From positions 804,928-868,927 of the forward strand of contig NZ_VOSI01000001.1 of NCBI RefSeq assembly GCF_019797745.1: 64,000 bases of DNA, in the 5' to 3' direction. Source of the stretch: Edaphocola aurantiacus (GTDB lineage: Bacteria > Bacteroidota > Bacteroidia > Chitinophagales > Chitinophagaceae). Position 1 is the first letter of the stretch, and each line of letters begins with the position of its first letter. The notes below the pieces were generated by a model. The model searched no databases. It saw only the letters and a list, made by a program, of their open reading frames with translations, and had not been told where the DNA came from. Shown here one piece after another: positions 28,201 to 36,112 of the stretch. The position numbers and the translations under genes are program-made.

Positions 28201-31200
28201 GCTACCCCTATCGATACCTCCAATACTACGGTTTATGTGAAAGCGGATAAATTAAGTACACTGACGGCCCTCACGACACCGGGCAATGCAGGCTTTATTC
28301 TGGAGCGCACTAAACCGGATGATTATGTACCGATCAACCCATACCCGATACCAGCAACTCCGGATGCGAAAACACAGGATACCAATTACCTCAATTCCCA
28401 GTTCAACCTGGTTGGGTATCGTTTGATAGAGAATGATACGTTTAAAGGAGTGTCTTCTTTACTGCCTGTTGGCCCAACCCACGAACCCGGAGACAAGCAA
28501 CTCAACAAATTAAAAGCCTTACCAGATAAGGCACTCGCCGAGGAGAACTGGAAATATAACAGTATTATTCCATTGGCCAAAAATGTAAAAGACGCCAAAC
28601 GCATACAACCGGCAAAGAGTACTTATCCTGCTGCTATAGATGATCCATATGCCGGTATCGGCAGTAGTGTGCAAGCGCGTTTGAACTGGCAGGATATGTT
28701 CGGTAATACCATCAATACGCCATTGTCCGACGGTACACATGATATCACTTTAGACAATTTATATACCGATAACCTGTATACCCTGTCCCAATGGCCAAGT
28801 GTTACTGCTTACTATTCTTTCCCTGCTACGAACAATGTACCGCAGTTATTGGTCGATATCATCCTGGACCCTTACCGATACACGATTTCGGATAAAGTAA
28901 CTATGGCGGATGCCATCAGTAATGCGCAGATTGACCTGGTTACTTATCAGAAAATATACTTCCAGCTTATTCAGAAAGACATTAGCATCACACTGGAAAG
29001 CAGCATCAACAGTGAAGCGGTGCAACCTGCGTTCGCCGTGCAGGCCAGTATCTTGTCCGGCTATGCCGGAGATATATGGGCGTATCTGAATGCGGTAGTA
29101 TTGAACCCGGAAACAGCTGTGGCTCCGTCATGCATCTCTTTTAAAAATCCAATAGCACTACAAAATAGCGCGCGGATATTTGAACTGACCGTGAATCTAA
29201 CGATTAAGCGAACCGCTCATGTAGATCCGTTGTTTGCCGCAGTATTGCCGGTAAGCATTGCGGCTATTGCCTTAAAACCGGTTACCCGGGCAAGCGGTTC
29301 CGACTCATCCGACAACAATAAAGTCACTTCACTTACGGCATTTGCTACAGAATTCGAAGGTACATTTAAAGACCTTCCGGCTGCAGGCAATTTCCTTAAA
29401 ATAGCCACAGGCCTGGACAGGCTGGACAGCGAGGATACGGATAATAAAGTATGGGTAGTGCATTTTGACACGAACGGGCAGGATGGTATCTATTACACCA
29501 TCGACAATACACAGCAATATTTCTATGCTCCGGTACCATTAGCGAATAACCTGGAAACCTATGACAAAGTAAGCATCAACGAGTACAAATCCGGCGAAAA
29601 TTACCCTTACGGTACACCACAATTAAAGACATTCTCTGATATTGACCTGGACAACTGGGGCAGAACTTGTCTGGAGGCAATTGACAGCTTCCTCACTGCT
29701 GAATATGCGACGCCAGCATTCCTGATTGATAATGGCATCAGCCTGCAAAAAGTACTGGATGCCAAAGAACTGATTGCAGAAGGCATTGCCGGAAATGTTG
29801 ACATCATCATTCAACCGGAAAACCCGGATGAAAGCAGCAGAAAGCAAGCCAGCGAAAAACTGAAACAACAGGTGCTGATACAGTTATCCAATGCTTACAG
29901 GATCAATACGATTGTACAAAATGCAGTGACGGTGAAACATGGATTCGAGGGCAGCAATGAACCGGTAGCCCAGGGACCGTTTGTACCTCAGCTATATGGC
30001 TCAATGTCCGGTACCCTGAGCGATACCCTTATTGCCAAACATGCTCTTCTGGGTGCTGCAGAAGTACCCTCTGAAGAGTATACGCTGTCGACTGCAAAAA
30101 TACCTTTAGGTAATGGCAAGTCCTACCTCACCTATCTGTTCGATGCCAAAGAAGCGGATAAACACAGCAGCTTTAACTTCAGTGATATGACCTATAAGGT
30201 GTCCTATATTGAGCATCAGATAGACAAGGTGGACAACATGGGCGATTACCATGCCTCATCCTGGCTCACGATGATTATTCCGCTGGAGTCTTCTATGACC
30301 GCAGTAGGGCCGGTGCAGATACCGGTTGCATTGAGAAGTTATCCTACTCCTCCTTCACTTACCGACCAGCAGATCGTTTATGCCGCATCGGGAGGTCCCG
30401 ATACCCAAACGACTCTTGAACAAGCAGCATTATGGGACTATTCATTCAGTTACCTTCCGCCAAAAGCCGGACAGGACCAGATACATGCGCAGTTGCAATT
30501 TAATACCGGCGGGCAGGGCCAGTTGAAGCATCAGTACTTCCAGGATGGAGACGGTAATTATGACCCGACTTTGCTCCCTGCAACATTAGCACAGTTCATT
30601 TCCGTTTATCCGGAGATTAAGAAAGATCTTGTTTCGGTATTGCTGCAATCACCGACCGATCCAAAAGCGGCCAAAGCGGTAACTGCCTTTGCTCAGCTGA
30701 TCAATAATGTTGGTACGGCCTGGAAACAATGGAAACAGGTTAAGGATGGCTTCAGACTAATGCAGCAAAATGCCCTACCCATTCTTACCTATGATTACGA
30801 CATCATTGAATCTCCCTCAGACAATACACCTGAAGCCAAACTGGTCATCAAAGTATTGCCATCCGGAACCGCACCGGCATTGACAATGGACTTACCCGGA
30901 TATACAGCCGAAACGGACGGCAGTGGCACATTCTACAAAATGGTCAACAATAAAAAGGTTTATCTTAAATACGCAGATAAAACGACTGTTGCCAATCGCG
31001 ACCTGAGCCTCTGCAACCAGAGCATACTGGAAGTACAGAATGCCTGGTCTGGTGTTATCCTAACCAGGAATGAAGACCTCGTCAGGAAAACAGATGGTAC
31101 GTATAAAAAGACAATGGACGCATTTATTTACAAAACGCCACTGGTGAGGTTCTATAATGAACTGGTTCCTCTACTCGTTTGTAATGAAAGTATTTATATT

Positions 31201-31638
31201 GCTGAAATTACCAATCCCGGTAAACCGCAACAGCTCAACCTTGCCAGGCATCTGCAAAACCTATTCAGAACTTTGCTGAGTAACAGCAATAACCTCAACC
31301 AGATGATCAAGGTAGAATGCCTGTATCAATATAACCTGAAAGGGATTGACGATTTTAATCAGATCACAATACCGGTATTACTGGCCACTCCTACATTATT
31401 CACTTTAGAAACCGATTGGAATATCGGAACTGAAGGGGAGTACTGTAAGGATAGCAATAGCTTTACCTGTAACATAACGACTACAGTGCTGTCCTGGTTT
31501 GCGAACAATCATCCGTCGCGGAATAACGGTTGCCTGAAATGGATTATAGAGCTGTATGACGCTTCCGGAAATAAGCTGCCTATTCTGAAACTGGACAACC
31601 TTCTATTGCCAGTTAAATACGTCAGCGAGTTAAGTTGA
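22267..31638 (+). CDS. Giant protein (3123 aa) with LysM-like centre, unknown family
   Basis: From the ATG at 22267 the product is 3123 residues; the frame is open from 22201, but that would overlap the previous gene. There is no signal peptide or sorting domain. Residues about 1-1150 contain repeated modules built around a pattern like LPxxFxxxLxxSISELxxxF followed by a strand and KxV (near 23000, 23400, 23760 and 24190). About 930-1130 is Gly/Ile-rich and hydrophobic (FGLGLQLGIGKSI). Two LysM-like motifs lie at about 1443-1490 (YQVKHGDTAKIIADLYQIS) and 1543-1590 (YTTKGDDSFEQLATLYGIS). The rest is beta-rich without recognisable domains. LysM binds peptidoglycan or chitin, and also occurs in phage and contractile-injection tail proteins. 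The function of the whole is unknown. Confidence 0.75.
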   Translation: MSLQQIASDLKKKVSNQQLSLDNSIIKQDSFAFVLSYFTNNIINLTGINDPDKQIAVKDSILTITASQSQYNLSTNVTITLTQKDDDSIRSDYNTNFTNITFSGLSSWGIIPTMVFDPSVLPVLPFDTVGMSISSEQGVQTWTAANSKNTMDLIGTIGLKLSGIGFSILRSPNPLEGGYDTSFSLKGTFLLGKSNLSITVQVPVSISTPRGQWLIGLQSTSTLADGIADLTQIAFGNNLFASLPPGFQDALQFSISELMIVFSLNTKEVKYIKVSINRPEDKPWQVVDGFTILSAGATFSLDKQDTGFSLSTFIFGKFLIGKPESSTKVYLNVEMSIPGGSNDWVATISGSINNNGFDTVFSSLPTNSGQPMPAFPVGLSLEQITLDYLTIAFNPSSKTLTAVRFSVTSILELNIFDLLKVQNPYAALDITNPSLSTQRTITGKVGGRLEVAGIPFDVLANKPAANTGWTFSAAMPAGTSIPLLDLAKKFLQTLNITSLPDWVNKASLDISGVKLSVYMPTADAKDQNKKYHVEGSVKWAINVNSFVLPTLTATVAMDYTNGKATGNIAVDAILLGLPFKVGYKFGTPDTAVYLEWLGIQADYKHDSTTQTDTISITFANMSVGEIITHLIASFEPGFTLPAPWNALNSINLSGLSLIYTQNKTDATKNKIVIAYTKKIDLTFIQINTVTITKDNTGVFLGFDGTFLGMKITSESTDPEVQKLAGKGTDVRDMGSIPVPGMGAQYFDLEYLGLGQRVALYPYKDLKTVEQATDALKNVFKAPVKPAPGQPPILPIKAKPKDPNPQPSLIFSEQSNWLIASRFTIIQAIKLGIIFNDPNLYGLLVQLDGDKMKALNGLKFQILYKKVTDSVGVYQVELKLPDAVRELQFGAISITLPIIGIDIYTNGSFKLDFGFPYNMDFSRSLTVQAFPFTGSGGFYIAYLNNVPSDNVPKTTLGKFNPVIEFGLGLQLGIGKSINKGILKAGFSITVVGIFEGVIAFYSPNTGTLGKDETYYKVSATVGIVGRLYGEINFAIISASLDITVYAYVQMIVEAYRKIPIYLEAGVSVSLRVSINLGLFKIHINLHFSTTVSASFTIGSDSQAPWDVSAPKDKRLRQHIAGTLSDQLYAPVNLKWQPLILTAAEKQDEQISLYFFPQLTVATDNSTQAVQFANMLYIDAPEDGSTQDASLNKLVKGVLYWCINAAINSSKSNTTLDDLRKATVTKDILKQLHAYLSDTATNPSPVTYTDIEAFLKAYFTINLMDPDAAVARNASGMLLTVNASIFPMFPLLELSWQLNGKDTKLSGYTVDDTYMKAVADEIAKLQVNYRNKLEKDTDSAEQQAHGAAHEQLLTAGTQSMPTLVFQDYILLVAKAALQDAIDEFDKYTYATTKSLKDIVTYFNRLSYTPPSPADPVKNELTPGIIAAANSAVLFNKDRILNIAGIKYQVKHGDTAKIIADLYQISVAQLNNKQNNNIQGLIAENTKIQITGFADYPVAAGQTIEQITQSMTATSGSAKPSTEQVWNAVATQAVLLSLAMLQLPDLSYTTKGDDSFEQLATLYGISIEDLANDTANAQIENLFAAASLSIPELEVLNVENVADTFDTTDNIARISGMAARYFLHGMRLPVPGNMNTVSALYALTGQQFSLPALKIGDKLSIKLTKTSDTADPCWLQLNNSCTTTSLSIPINDNTISRIQDLATISLNPDTTPKPPQAMPLGKQTEETFTLKPGFSWQYPGKLTLPIGTAPVQLAGQPSIWGCSDALMSRMLAPTDKSNLGLEVIRLVRESAEGGFKQEPVNYAFSTVLEVSIQEITASDGTQTGNTYEVIGANDTSIVLLERLIQYMNITGNDSFIQQIQVLYPPDNTGNTPTGMQSAANGNITLALIQANLSTETNPAVFGAPLMMQEESKNTLNSFKQFISYLWQCSIVRTGGYYLYYKTGTGDGLPTTIFSKGRTAKISVLITYKDSLSVNFVNSVVIATPIDTSNTTVYVKADKLSTLTALTTPGNAGFILERTKPDDYVPINPYPIPATPDAKTQDTNYLNSQFNLVGYRLIENDTFKGVSSLLPVGPTHEPGDKQLNKLKALPDKALAEENWKYNSIIPLAKNVKDAKRIQPAKSTYPAAIDDPYAGIGSSVQARLNWQDMFGNTINTPLSDGTHDITLDNLYTDNLYTLSQWPSVTAYYSFPATNNVPQLLVDIILDPYRYTISDKVTMADAISNAQIDLVTYQKIYFQLIQKDISITLESSINSEAVQPAFAVQASILSGYAGDIWAYLNAVVLNPETAVAPSCISFKNPIALQNSARIFELTVNLTIKRTAHVDPLFAAVLPVSIAAIALKPVTRASGSDSSDNNKVTSLTAFATEFEGTFKDLPAAGNFLKIATGLDRLDSEDTDNKVWVVHFDTNGQDGIYYTIDNTQQYFYAPVPLANNLETYDKVSINEYKSGENYPYGTPQLKTFSDIDLDNWGRTCLEAIDSFLTAEYATPAFLIDNGISLQKVLDAKELIAEGIAGNVDIIIQPENPDESSRKQASEKLKQQVLIQLSNAYRINTIVQNAVTVKHGFEGSNEPVAQGPFVPQLYGSMSGTLSDTLIAKHALLGAAEVPSEEYTLSTAKIPLGNGKSYLTYLFDAKEADKHSSFNFSDMTYKVSYIEHQIDKVDNMGDYHASSWLTMIIPLESSMTAVGPVQIPVALRSYPTPPSLTDQQIVYAASGGPDTQTTLEQAALWDYSFSYLPPKAGQDQIHAQLQFNTGGQGQLKHQYFQDGDGNYDPTLLPATLAQFISVYPEIKKDLVSVLLQSPTDPKAAKAVTAFAQLINNVGTAWKQWKQVKDGFRLMQQNALPILTYDYDIIESPSDNTPEAKLVIKVLPSGTAPALTMDLPGYTAETDGSGTFYKMVNNKKVYLKYADKTTVANRDLSLCNQSILEVQNAWSGVILTRNEDLVRKTDGTYKKTMDAFIYKTPLVRFYNELVPLLVCNESIYIAEITNPGKPQQLNLARHLQNLFRTLLSNSNNLNQMIKVECLYQYNLKGIDDFNQITIPVLLATPTLFTLETDWNIGTEGEYCKDSNSFTCNITTTVLSWFANNHPSRNNGCLKWIIELYDASGNKLPILKLDNLLLPVKYVSELS
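26595..27040 (+). other. LysM-like motif pair inside the giant protein
   Basis: The segments YQVKHGDTAKIIADLYQIS and YTTKGDDSFEQLATLYGIS both show the LysM order: aromatic, Gly-Asp-(Thr/Ser), helix ending (Leu)-Tyr-(x)-Ile-Ser, then a Leu-x-Asn-like position. A weaker third segment (YPVAAGQTIEQITQSM) lies between them. Confidence 0.6.
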
Positions 31639-31682
31639 GTCTATTTCAAAGCGGATAATAATTGACCCGATGCATTTAAAAC

Positions 31683-31714
31683 AAAGCGCTGTTGTGATAC
31701 AATAGCGCTTTTGT
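31683..31714 (+). terminator. Terminator of the giant-protein operon
   Basis: Inverted repeat AAAGCGCT/AGCGCTTT (31683-31690 with 31704-31711), extended by TTGT/ACAA, with a T-rich tail, about 45 bases after the stop. Confidence 0.75.
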
Positions 31715-31814
31715 TTGTAAGGCTACGCTTAAAAGGCAAATGTTATGATTGGCAAAATCTATTGGTATACAACGTAAATATTGGGATTTTTGCAGCTTAA
31801 AGATTTATCATCAT

Positions 31815-32537
31815 ATGCAATCATTACAAGGAAAAACAGCAATTATTACCGGTGCAGGTAAGGGTTTAGGAAAAGCTATGGCTGTAGCCTTAGCTGCTGA
31901 GGGCGTCCATTTAGGACTGATCGCCAGAACGGCTTCTGACCTGGAGACACTGTCTGAAAGCTTAAAAGCTATAAACCCTGACATTACCGTAGCCTATGCC
32001 ACAGCTGATATCGCGCAATATAATGAAGTAAAATCAGCAGTCGCCTCCATTACTGCTGATCTTAAAACCGTAGATATGCTCATCAATAGTGCCGGCATTT
32101 TCAAAGCGGGAGGGATATTGGAACTTCCGGTAGAAGAGTGGGAACAGGTCTTCAATGTAAATGTACTGGGCACTTATTATGTAGTACGCGAGGTACTGCC
32201 ATTTATATTGCAGCAAGGCCAGGGTGATGTGATCAACATTGCCTCCACTGCCGGTACGAAAGGAAATGCTAAACTGAGTGCTTACGGTGCATCGAAAGCA
32301 GCCGTAATTAATTTCAGCGAAAGCATGATGCAGGAACTGCGCAAATCGAACATCAGGGTGAGCACATTAAACCCGAGTACCATCGCTACCGACATGGCAT
32401 TAAATGCAAACCTCACGGACGGTAATGAAGAGAAAGTATTGCAGCCGGAGGACTTTGCATTCCTGGTTGTCAATAATCTAAAACTGCCACAACGCGCTTT
32501 TGTTAAGGATCTGGGCCTATGGTCTACCAACCCTTAA
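31815..32537 (+). CDS. SDR-family oxidoreductase (3-ketoacyl-ACP reductase-like)
   Basis: 240 residues from the ATG at 31815. The classical SDR features are intact: the nucleotide-binding TGAGKGLGKAMA, the structural NSAG motif, catalytic Ser in NIASTAG, and YGASK with Tyr and Lys. It resembles FabG/YueD-type reductases that use NADP(H), but the substrate is not predictable. The longer frame from 31749 adds 22 residues that precede the Rossmann fold without similarity to it. It is monocistronic between two terminators. Confidence 0.88.
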   Translation: MQSLQGKTAIITGAGKGLGKAMAVALAAEGVHLGLIARTASDLETLSESLKAINPDITVAYATADIAQYNEVKSAVASITADLKTVDMLINSAGIFKAGGILELPVEEWEQVFNVNVLGTYYVVREVLPFILQQGQGDVINIASTAGTKGNAKLSAYGASKAAVINFSESMMQELRKSNIRVSTLNPSTIATDMALNANLTDGNEEKVLQPEDFAFLVVNNLKLPQRAFVKDLGLWSTNP

Positions 32538-32586
32538 CAGGCTGCATACATCAGCAATGCCGATCTGAATACAAATAATCTGATAG

Positions 32587-32617
32587 AGTGTCACTCCTGT
32601 TTAGTGGCACTTTTTTT
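32587..32617 (+). terminator. Terminator after the SDR gene
   Basis: A 9-bp stem with one wobble pair (32587-32595 with 32603-32611), followed by seven Ts. Confidence 0.7.
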
Positions 32618-32661
32618 ATGCAGTATTGTTAATGCATTTCAAGTTTTAATAATACTTTTAA

Positions 32662-33123
32662 ATGCTAAAACACCAACCCATGCTCATCAGAGAAGCTCAT
32701 ATAAGTGATATACCCTCAATACAAATAGTACGGAATGCAGTTAAGGAAAATATGCTTTCTGATCCGGCATTGGTAACGGACCAGGATTGTGAACTGTTTA
32801 TAACCCTGCGGGGCAAAGGATGGGTCTGTATTGCAGATGATCAAATCGTAGGGTTTTCTATTGCAGACCTTGTGGAAAATAATGTCTGGGCACTATTTGT
32901 ACATCCGGACTATGATAAACGAGGCATCGGGAAACAGCTGCATGATATTATGCTGAAATGGTATTTCAGCCAAAGTACTGCAACAATATGGCTGGGTACT
33001 GCACCAGGAACACGTGCAGCCTCATTTTACAGAAAGGCCGGCTGGACAGAAGTGGGCACACATGGAAATGGAGAAATTAAGTTTGAGATGCCCTTCGAAA
33101 AATGGGAACAAATTAATGCATAA
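32662..33123 (+). CDS. GNAT-family N-acetyltransferase
   Basis: 153 residues, one GNAT domain. The acetyl-CoA binding stretch is HPDYDKRGIGKQLHDIML (motif A, R/Q-x-x-G-x-G/A form). The start of the fold is LIREAHISDIPSIQIVRNA, and the C-terminal motif is AASFYRKAGWTEVG. The acceptor cannot be inferred. The start may be 32662 or the ATG at 32680 (MLIREAH), the latter more typical of the family. It is monocistronic, with terminators on both sides. Confidence 0.87.
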   Translation: MLKHQPMLIREAHISDIPSIQIVRNAVKENMLSDPALVTDQDCELFITLRGKGWVCIADDQIVGFSIADLVENNVWALFVHPDYDKRGIGKQLHDIMLKWYFSQSTATIWLGTAPGTRAASFYRKAGWTEVGTHGNGEIKFEMPFEKWEQINA

Positions 33124-33135
33124 ATACATCGTCAT

Positions 33136-33174
33136 AAAAGAGGGACAGGCCGAAATGCCTGTCCCTCTTTTATG
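33136..33174 (+). terminator. Terminator after the GNAT gene
   Basis: A perfect 15-bp stem (33136-33150 with 33157-33171) with a 6-base loop. Confidence 0.85.
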
Positions 33175-33331
33175 ATATCCTCAATGCAGTATCAGTACCT
33201 CAGTATACATTCTTTAAGATGTACACCTGCAATTGATTTCCCTGTAATAAATTCTTCAAGCAATGGCATGATATCAGCAAAGCAATTGCATATGGTCCGC
33301 GTAATTTTATCAGACAATAAATTAATTACAT

Positions 33332-33808
33332 ATGAACGTATTAAAGAAGATTTCAATGGTTATCCTGCTGGCTTTATGCAGCACCCTGATCTTTAGCTGC
33401 AGCAAAGATGATGCGACACCGGATACTGTATTGACCCCGAGCCAGCTGCTGTCCAGAACCCCGTGGGAGACCACCAATGCCCAAAATAACAACGGACAGG
33501 ATGTTGCGCTGACGGATGCTAATGTATCCAACTTTGTTGGCTTTGCTTATTTTAAAGAAGATGGTACGTTCACGATGTACAATCTTGATGACACTCCTAA
33601 AATGCATGGTGACTGGAGCGTATCGGCCGATGGCAAAACACGTACCATCGTTGCCAAGAATGATGCGGGCACGGTATTGTTTACCCGCGTGGTGGATATT
33701 ACGGTACTGAACAAAGTAGAATTTACCTACAGGATATATCCTAACAGCAATGACCAGACGGTATACTTCGACATCATTCATACCCCTACCACGCATATCG
33801 AGCCATAA
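33332..33808 (+). CDS. DUF4822-like lipoprotein
   Basis: 158 residues. The signal peptide ends in a lipobox (LCSTLIFSCSKDD, Cys23), so the protein is lipid-anchored. The mature part follows the DUF4822 pattern as I remember it: LLSRTPWETTNAQNNNGQDV, then VGFAYFKEDGTFTMYNLDD, GDWSVSADGKTRTIVAK and FDIIHTPTTHIEP. The family has no established function and probably adopts a lipocalin-like beta fold. The gene is single, bounded by terminators, upstream of an AraC regulator. Confidence 0.75.
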   Translation: MNVLKKISMVILLALCSTLIFSCSKDDATPDTVLTPSQLLSRTPWETTNAQNNNGQDVALTDANVSNFVGFAYFKEDGTFTMYNLDDTPKMHGDWSVSADGKTRTIVAKNDAGTVLFTRVVDITVLNKVEFTYRIYPNSNDQTVYFDIIHTPTTHIEP

Positions 33809-33871
33809 GCGGCTGCAACATAGCATACAGTTCCTCCACTGAACTGTTTAATCAGAGGTAATAAATATAAA

Positions 33872-33916
33872 AACATGAATTAGCGGCATGAATATGCCGG
33901 TTAATTCATGTTTTTT
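33872..33916 (+). terminator. Terminator after the DUF4822-like gene
   Basis: A long imperfect stem (33872-33889 with 33894-33912), a GAAT loop and a run of six Ts. Confidence 0.75.
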
Positions 33917-33957
33917 CATAAATTTCATACATTAATGGAACGCAAAATATATTGCAG

Positions 33958-34818
33958 ATGATGAAGGTGCATAATCCAAAAGCTTATGTCCCTCTTATAG
34001 GGCTCCACGAATTCAGGAAAGGACAATCTGCCGGAAGTGCAGAATTGCTCTATAATGAGCTTGAAGGAGAACGGCATATCGACAAGCCGCATAAACATGA
34101 TTTCTTTATCATCATCCTGTTTGACCGCGCGGGAGGGGTACATAATATAGATTTCCAAGACTACCCTATCGGTGACAGACAGATCCACCTCTTATTCCCA
34201 GACCAGGTGCATAAATGGGATATAGAATTGTCTACAACCGGCTACCAGCTCATGATCGACCGTATTTTCTTCGAGCGCTTTGCCCCTTATTTCCGCTTTG
34301 CATATACCAACTATATGAAGCAGCCCGTCATCCCCTTGAGCGATCATACCTTCCAGTTACTGAAGTATGAATTTGCCGCCATCAAAGATGAACTGAATGC
34401 TGCAGATCCGCTGCAGGATATCATTATAGCCCGTGCAGCCGTAATTGCATCTGTGGTGAGCAAAGAAGCAGAACAAGTACTGACAGAAGCAAAAATATAC
34501 CAGTCTAATCCGAGACTAACCCGCTTCAGCATACTCATAGATGAGCATTTCAAAGAGGAGAAACTGGTGGCTTTTTATGCCGCGCAACTCAATATCTCGG
34601 CCAACTACCTGAACATTCTCTGTAAGAAAAACCTGGATATATCGGCCACACAGCTGATCCAGCAAAGGGTAATGCTGGAAGCCAAGCGCCTGCTGCAATC
34701 TACAGACCTTTCCATTAAAGAGATTGCCTTTGAACTGGGCTTTGTAGACCATGCTTATTTCTCCAATTTTTTCAAAAATCACCTGGGCATAAGTCCTTCC
34801 GAATTTCGGGACAAATAA
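33958..34818 (+). CDS. AraC-family transcriptional regulator
   Basis: 286 residues from the ATG at 33958. An N-terminal cupin-like ligand domain (HIDKPHKHDFFIIILFD and DRQIHLLFPDQVHKW) is followed by the C-terminal AraC DNA-binding domain. Its two helix-turn-helix units are LVAFYAAQLNISANYLNILC and IKEIAFELGFVDHAYFSNFF, ending in the conserved HLGISPSEFR. Targets are unknown; the minus-strand DoxX gene lies just downstream, convergent. The frame extends to a TTG at 33952, less likely. Confidence 0.9.
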   Translation: MMKVHNPKAYVPLIGLHEFRKGQSAGSAELLYNELEGERHIDKPHKHDFFIIILFDRAGGVHNIDFQDYPIGDRQIHLLFPDQVHKWDIELSTTGYQLMIDRIFFERFAPYFRFAYTNYMKQPVIPLSDHTFQLLKYEFAAIKDELNAADPLQDIIIARAAVIASVVSKEAEQVLTEAKIYQSNPRLTRFSILIDEHFKEEKLVAFYAAQLNISANYLNILCKKNLDISATQLIQQRVMLEAKRLLQSTDLSIKEIAFELGFVDHAYFSNFFKNHLGISPSEFRDK

Positions 34819-34836
34819 GTGATACTTCCATAAACA

Positions 34837-34870
34837 AACCGGCGAAAATCGAAATGATTTTCGCCGGTTA
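34837..34870. terminator. Terminator between convergent AraC and DoxX genes
   Basis: A perfect 14-bp stem (34837-34850 with 34856-34869) with a 5-base loop GAAAT. Confidence 0.8.
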
Positions 34871-34953
34871 AGCAATACAAATTTCAGAACAGTTATCCCA
34901 GGCTGTATATAATCTCCCGCTCAAATCAATCTTAGCTGCTCTTCATTGTGTTT

Positions 34954-35322
34954 TTATTTCTGGTCCTGCATTGTAGTCAGTGAGGCTAAGGTATATGCAC
35001 CTATGGCCATTACGATATCTCTTACCGCTACGTCGAAGTAGTGACCGCTGAAGATCAGTTGCAGCGCAATACAGAGAAGCCAGACCATAACGATATAGGC
35101 ACCCAGTTTAGGACGGGTCAGTACCAGTATACCGGCAATGATCTCTATGATCCCGACCAGCCTCATGAATGTTTCCGGTTCAAAAGGGATCATTGATTTT
35201 GCCTTGCCTAAATAATCGACCCAGTTGGTCAGCAGGTTCGTAAATTTATCCAGTCCGGCTACAATGGGAACCAGGCCATACGTGCATTTCAAAGTAGTCT
35301 GAAGACTTTTAATAGTTGCCAT
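34954..35322 (-). CDS. DoxX-like integral membrane protein
   Basis: 122 residues from the ATG at 35322, with four hydrophobic helices. The DoxX/DUF417-like start is VPIVAGLDKFTNLLTNW, and the second helix region contains MRLVGIIEIIAGILVLTRP. Related proteins take part in thiosulfate:quinone or redox stress complexes, but most are uncharacterised. It is transcribed divergently from an ECF sigma gene 123 bases away. DoxX genes beside ECF sigma factors suggest stress control, an inference from layout. Confidence 0.75.
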   Translation of the reverse strand: MATIKSLQTTLKCTYGLVPIVAGLDKFTNLLTNWVDYLGKAKSMIPFEPETFMRLVGIIEIIAGILVLTRPKLGAYIVMVWLLCIALQLIFSGHYFDVAVRDIVMAIGAYTLASLTTMQDQK

Positions 35323-35445
35323 GATGTTTAATGTTGATCTGTCTATTAGAGAAACTACGGGCAAAAAGGTTACAAATTTTTATCCTGTAACTTTAAGTAC
35401 AGATTTCCCGGAAAAACTGTAACCTTTTAAGGGCTTAATCATCTA

Positions 35446-36090
35446 ATGAACATGACAAGCATGGAGCATCACCTTAACCCGCTTTCAGATGAAGAAATCA
35501 TTGGCCGGATACTGGCAGGAGAAAAGCGTCTCTTTGAACTGCTGATCCGGAAATACAATCAGCGGCTCTTTCGCATAGGAGTATCTATACTGGAAATAGA
35601 GACAGAAGTAGAGGATGCCATGCAGACTGCTTATGTCAGTGCATACCTGCACCTGGCCGATTTTGAAAACAGGTCTGCTTTCGGCACATGGCTCGTCAGG
35701 ATTATGCTGAATCAGTGTTATGAACAGAAACGCCAGCTGCAGCGCAGACTGGCCAGTCCGGAACAACCAGAGCATTATATCATTATGAATACGCCTTCAA
35801 ACCAATTGATCAATAAAGAGCTGGGGAATGTGCTGGAGCAGGCCATTGCTCAATTGCCAGACAAATATCGCCTGGTCTTTATACTCCGGGAGATAGAAAA
35901 CCTATCTGTACAAGAAACCTCTGAAACCCTGGACATTGAAGCGTCTAATGTAAAGGTCCGGCTTAACAGGGCCAAAACGATGCTGCGTGCGCACCTGCAC
36001 TCCTACATGCAGGAGCATGTGTATGCTTTCCACCTTGATCGCTGCAACAATATGGTCAGCCGTGTATTCAGACATTTATCAATAGGCTAA
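35446..36090 (+). CDS. RNA polymerase ECF sigma factor
   Basis: 214 residues (ATG 35446; the ATGs at 35452 and 35461 are also possible). Region 2 is LLIRKYNQRLFRIGVSILEI followed by EVEDAMQTAYVSAYLHL and WLVRIMLNQCYEQ. Region 4 is LPDKYRLVFILREIENLSVQ with the helix-turn-helix ETLDIEASNVKVRLNRA. There is no anti-sigma gene beside it. The C-terminal tail after region 4 (about 25 residues, two Cys-free His-rich parts) is slightly longer than usual. Its divergent neighbour is a DoxX-like membrane protein, and it converges with the amidohydrolase pair. Confidence 0.9.
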   Translation: MNMTSMEHHLNPLSDEEIIGRILAGEKRLFELLIRKYNQRLFRIGVSILEIETEVEDAMQTAYVSAYLHLADFENRSAFGTWLVRIMLNQCYEQKRQLQRRLASPEQPEHYIIMNTPSNQLINKELGNVLEQAIAQLPDKYRLVFILREIENLSVQETSETLDIEASNVKVRLNRAKTMLRAHLHSYMQEHVYAFHLDRCNNMVSRVFRHLSIG

Positions 36091-36112
36091 AGCATACCCG
36101 GTAAAGTGCGCA

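Noticed and set aside
17272-31638. Assignment of the giant proteins to a known toxin complex or contractile injection system
   Set aside because: LysM-like motifs alone do not support it. No sheath, tube, baseplate ATPase or Rhs/Tc core sequence is visible in the window.
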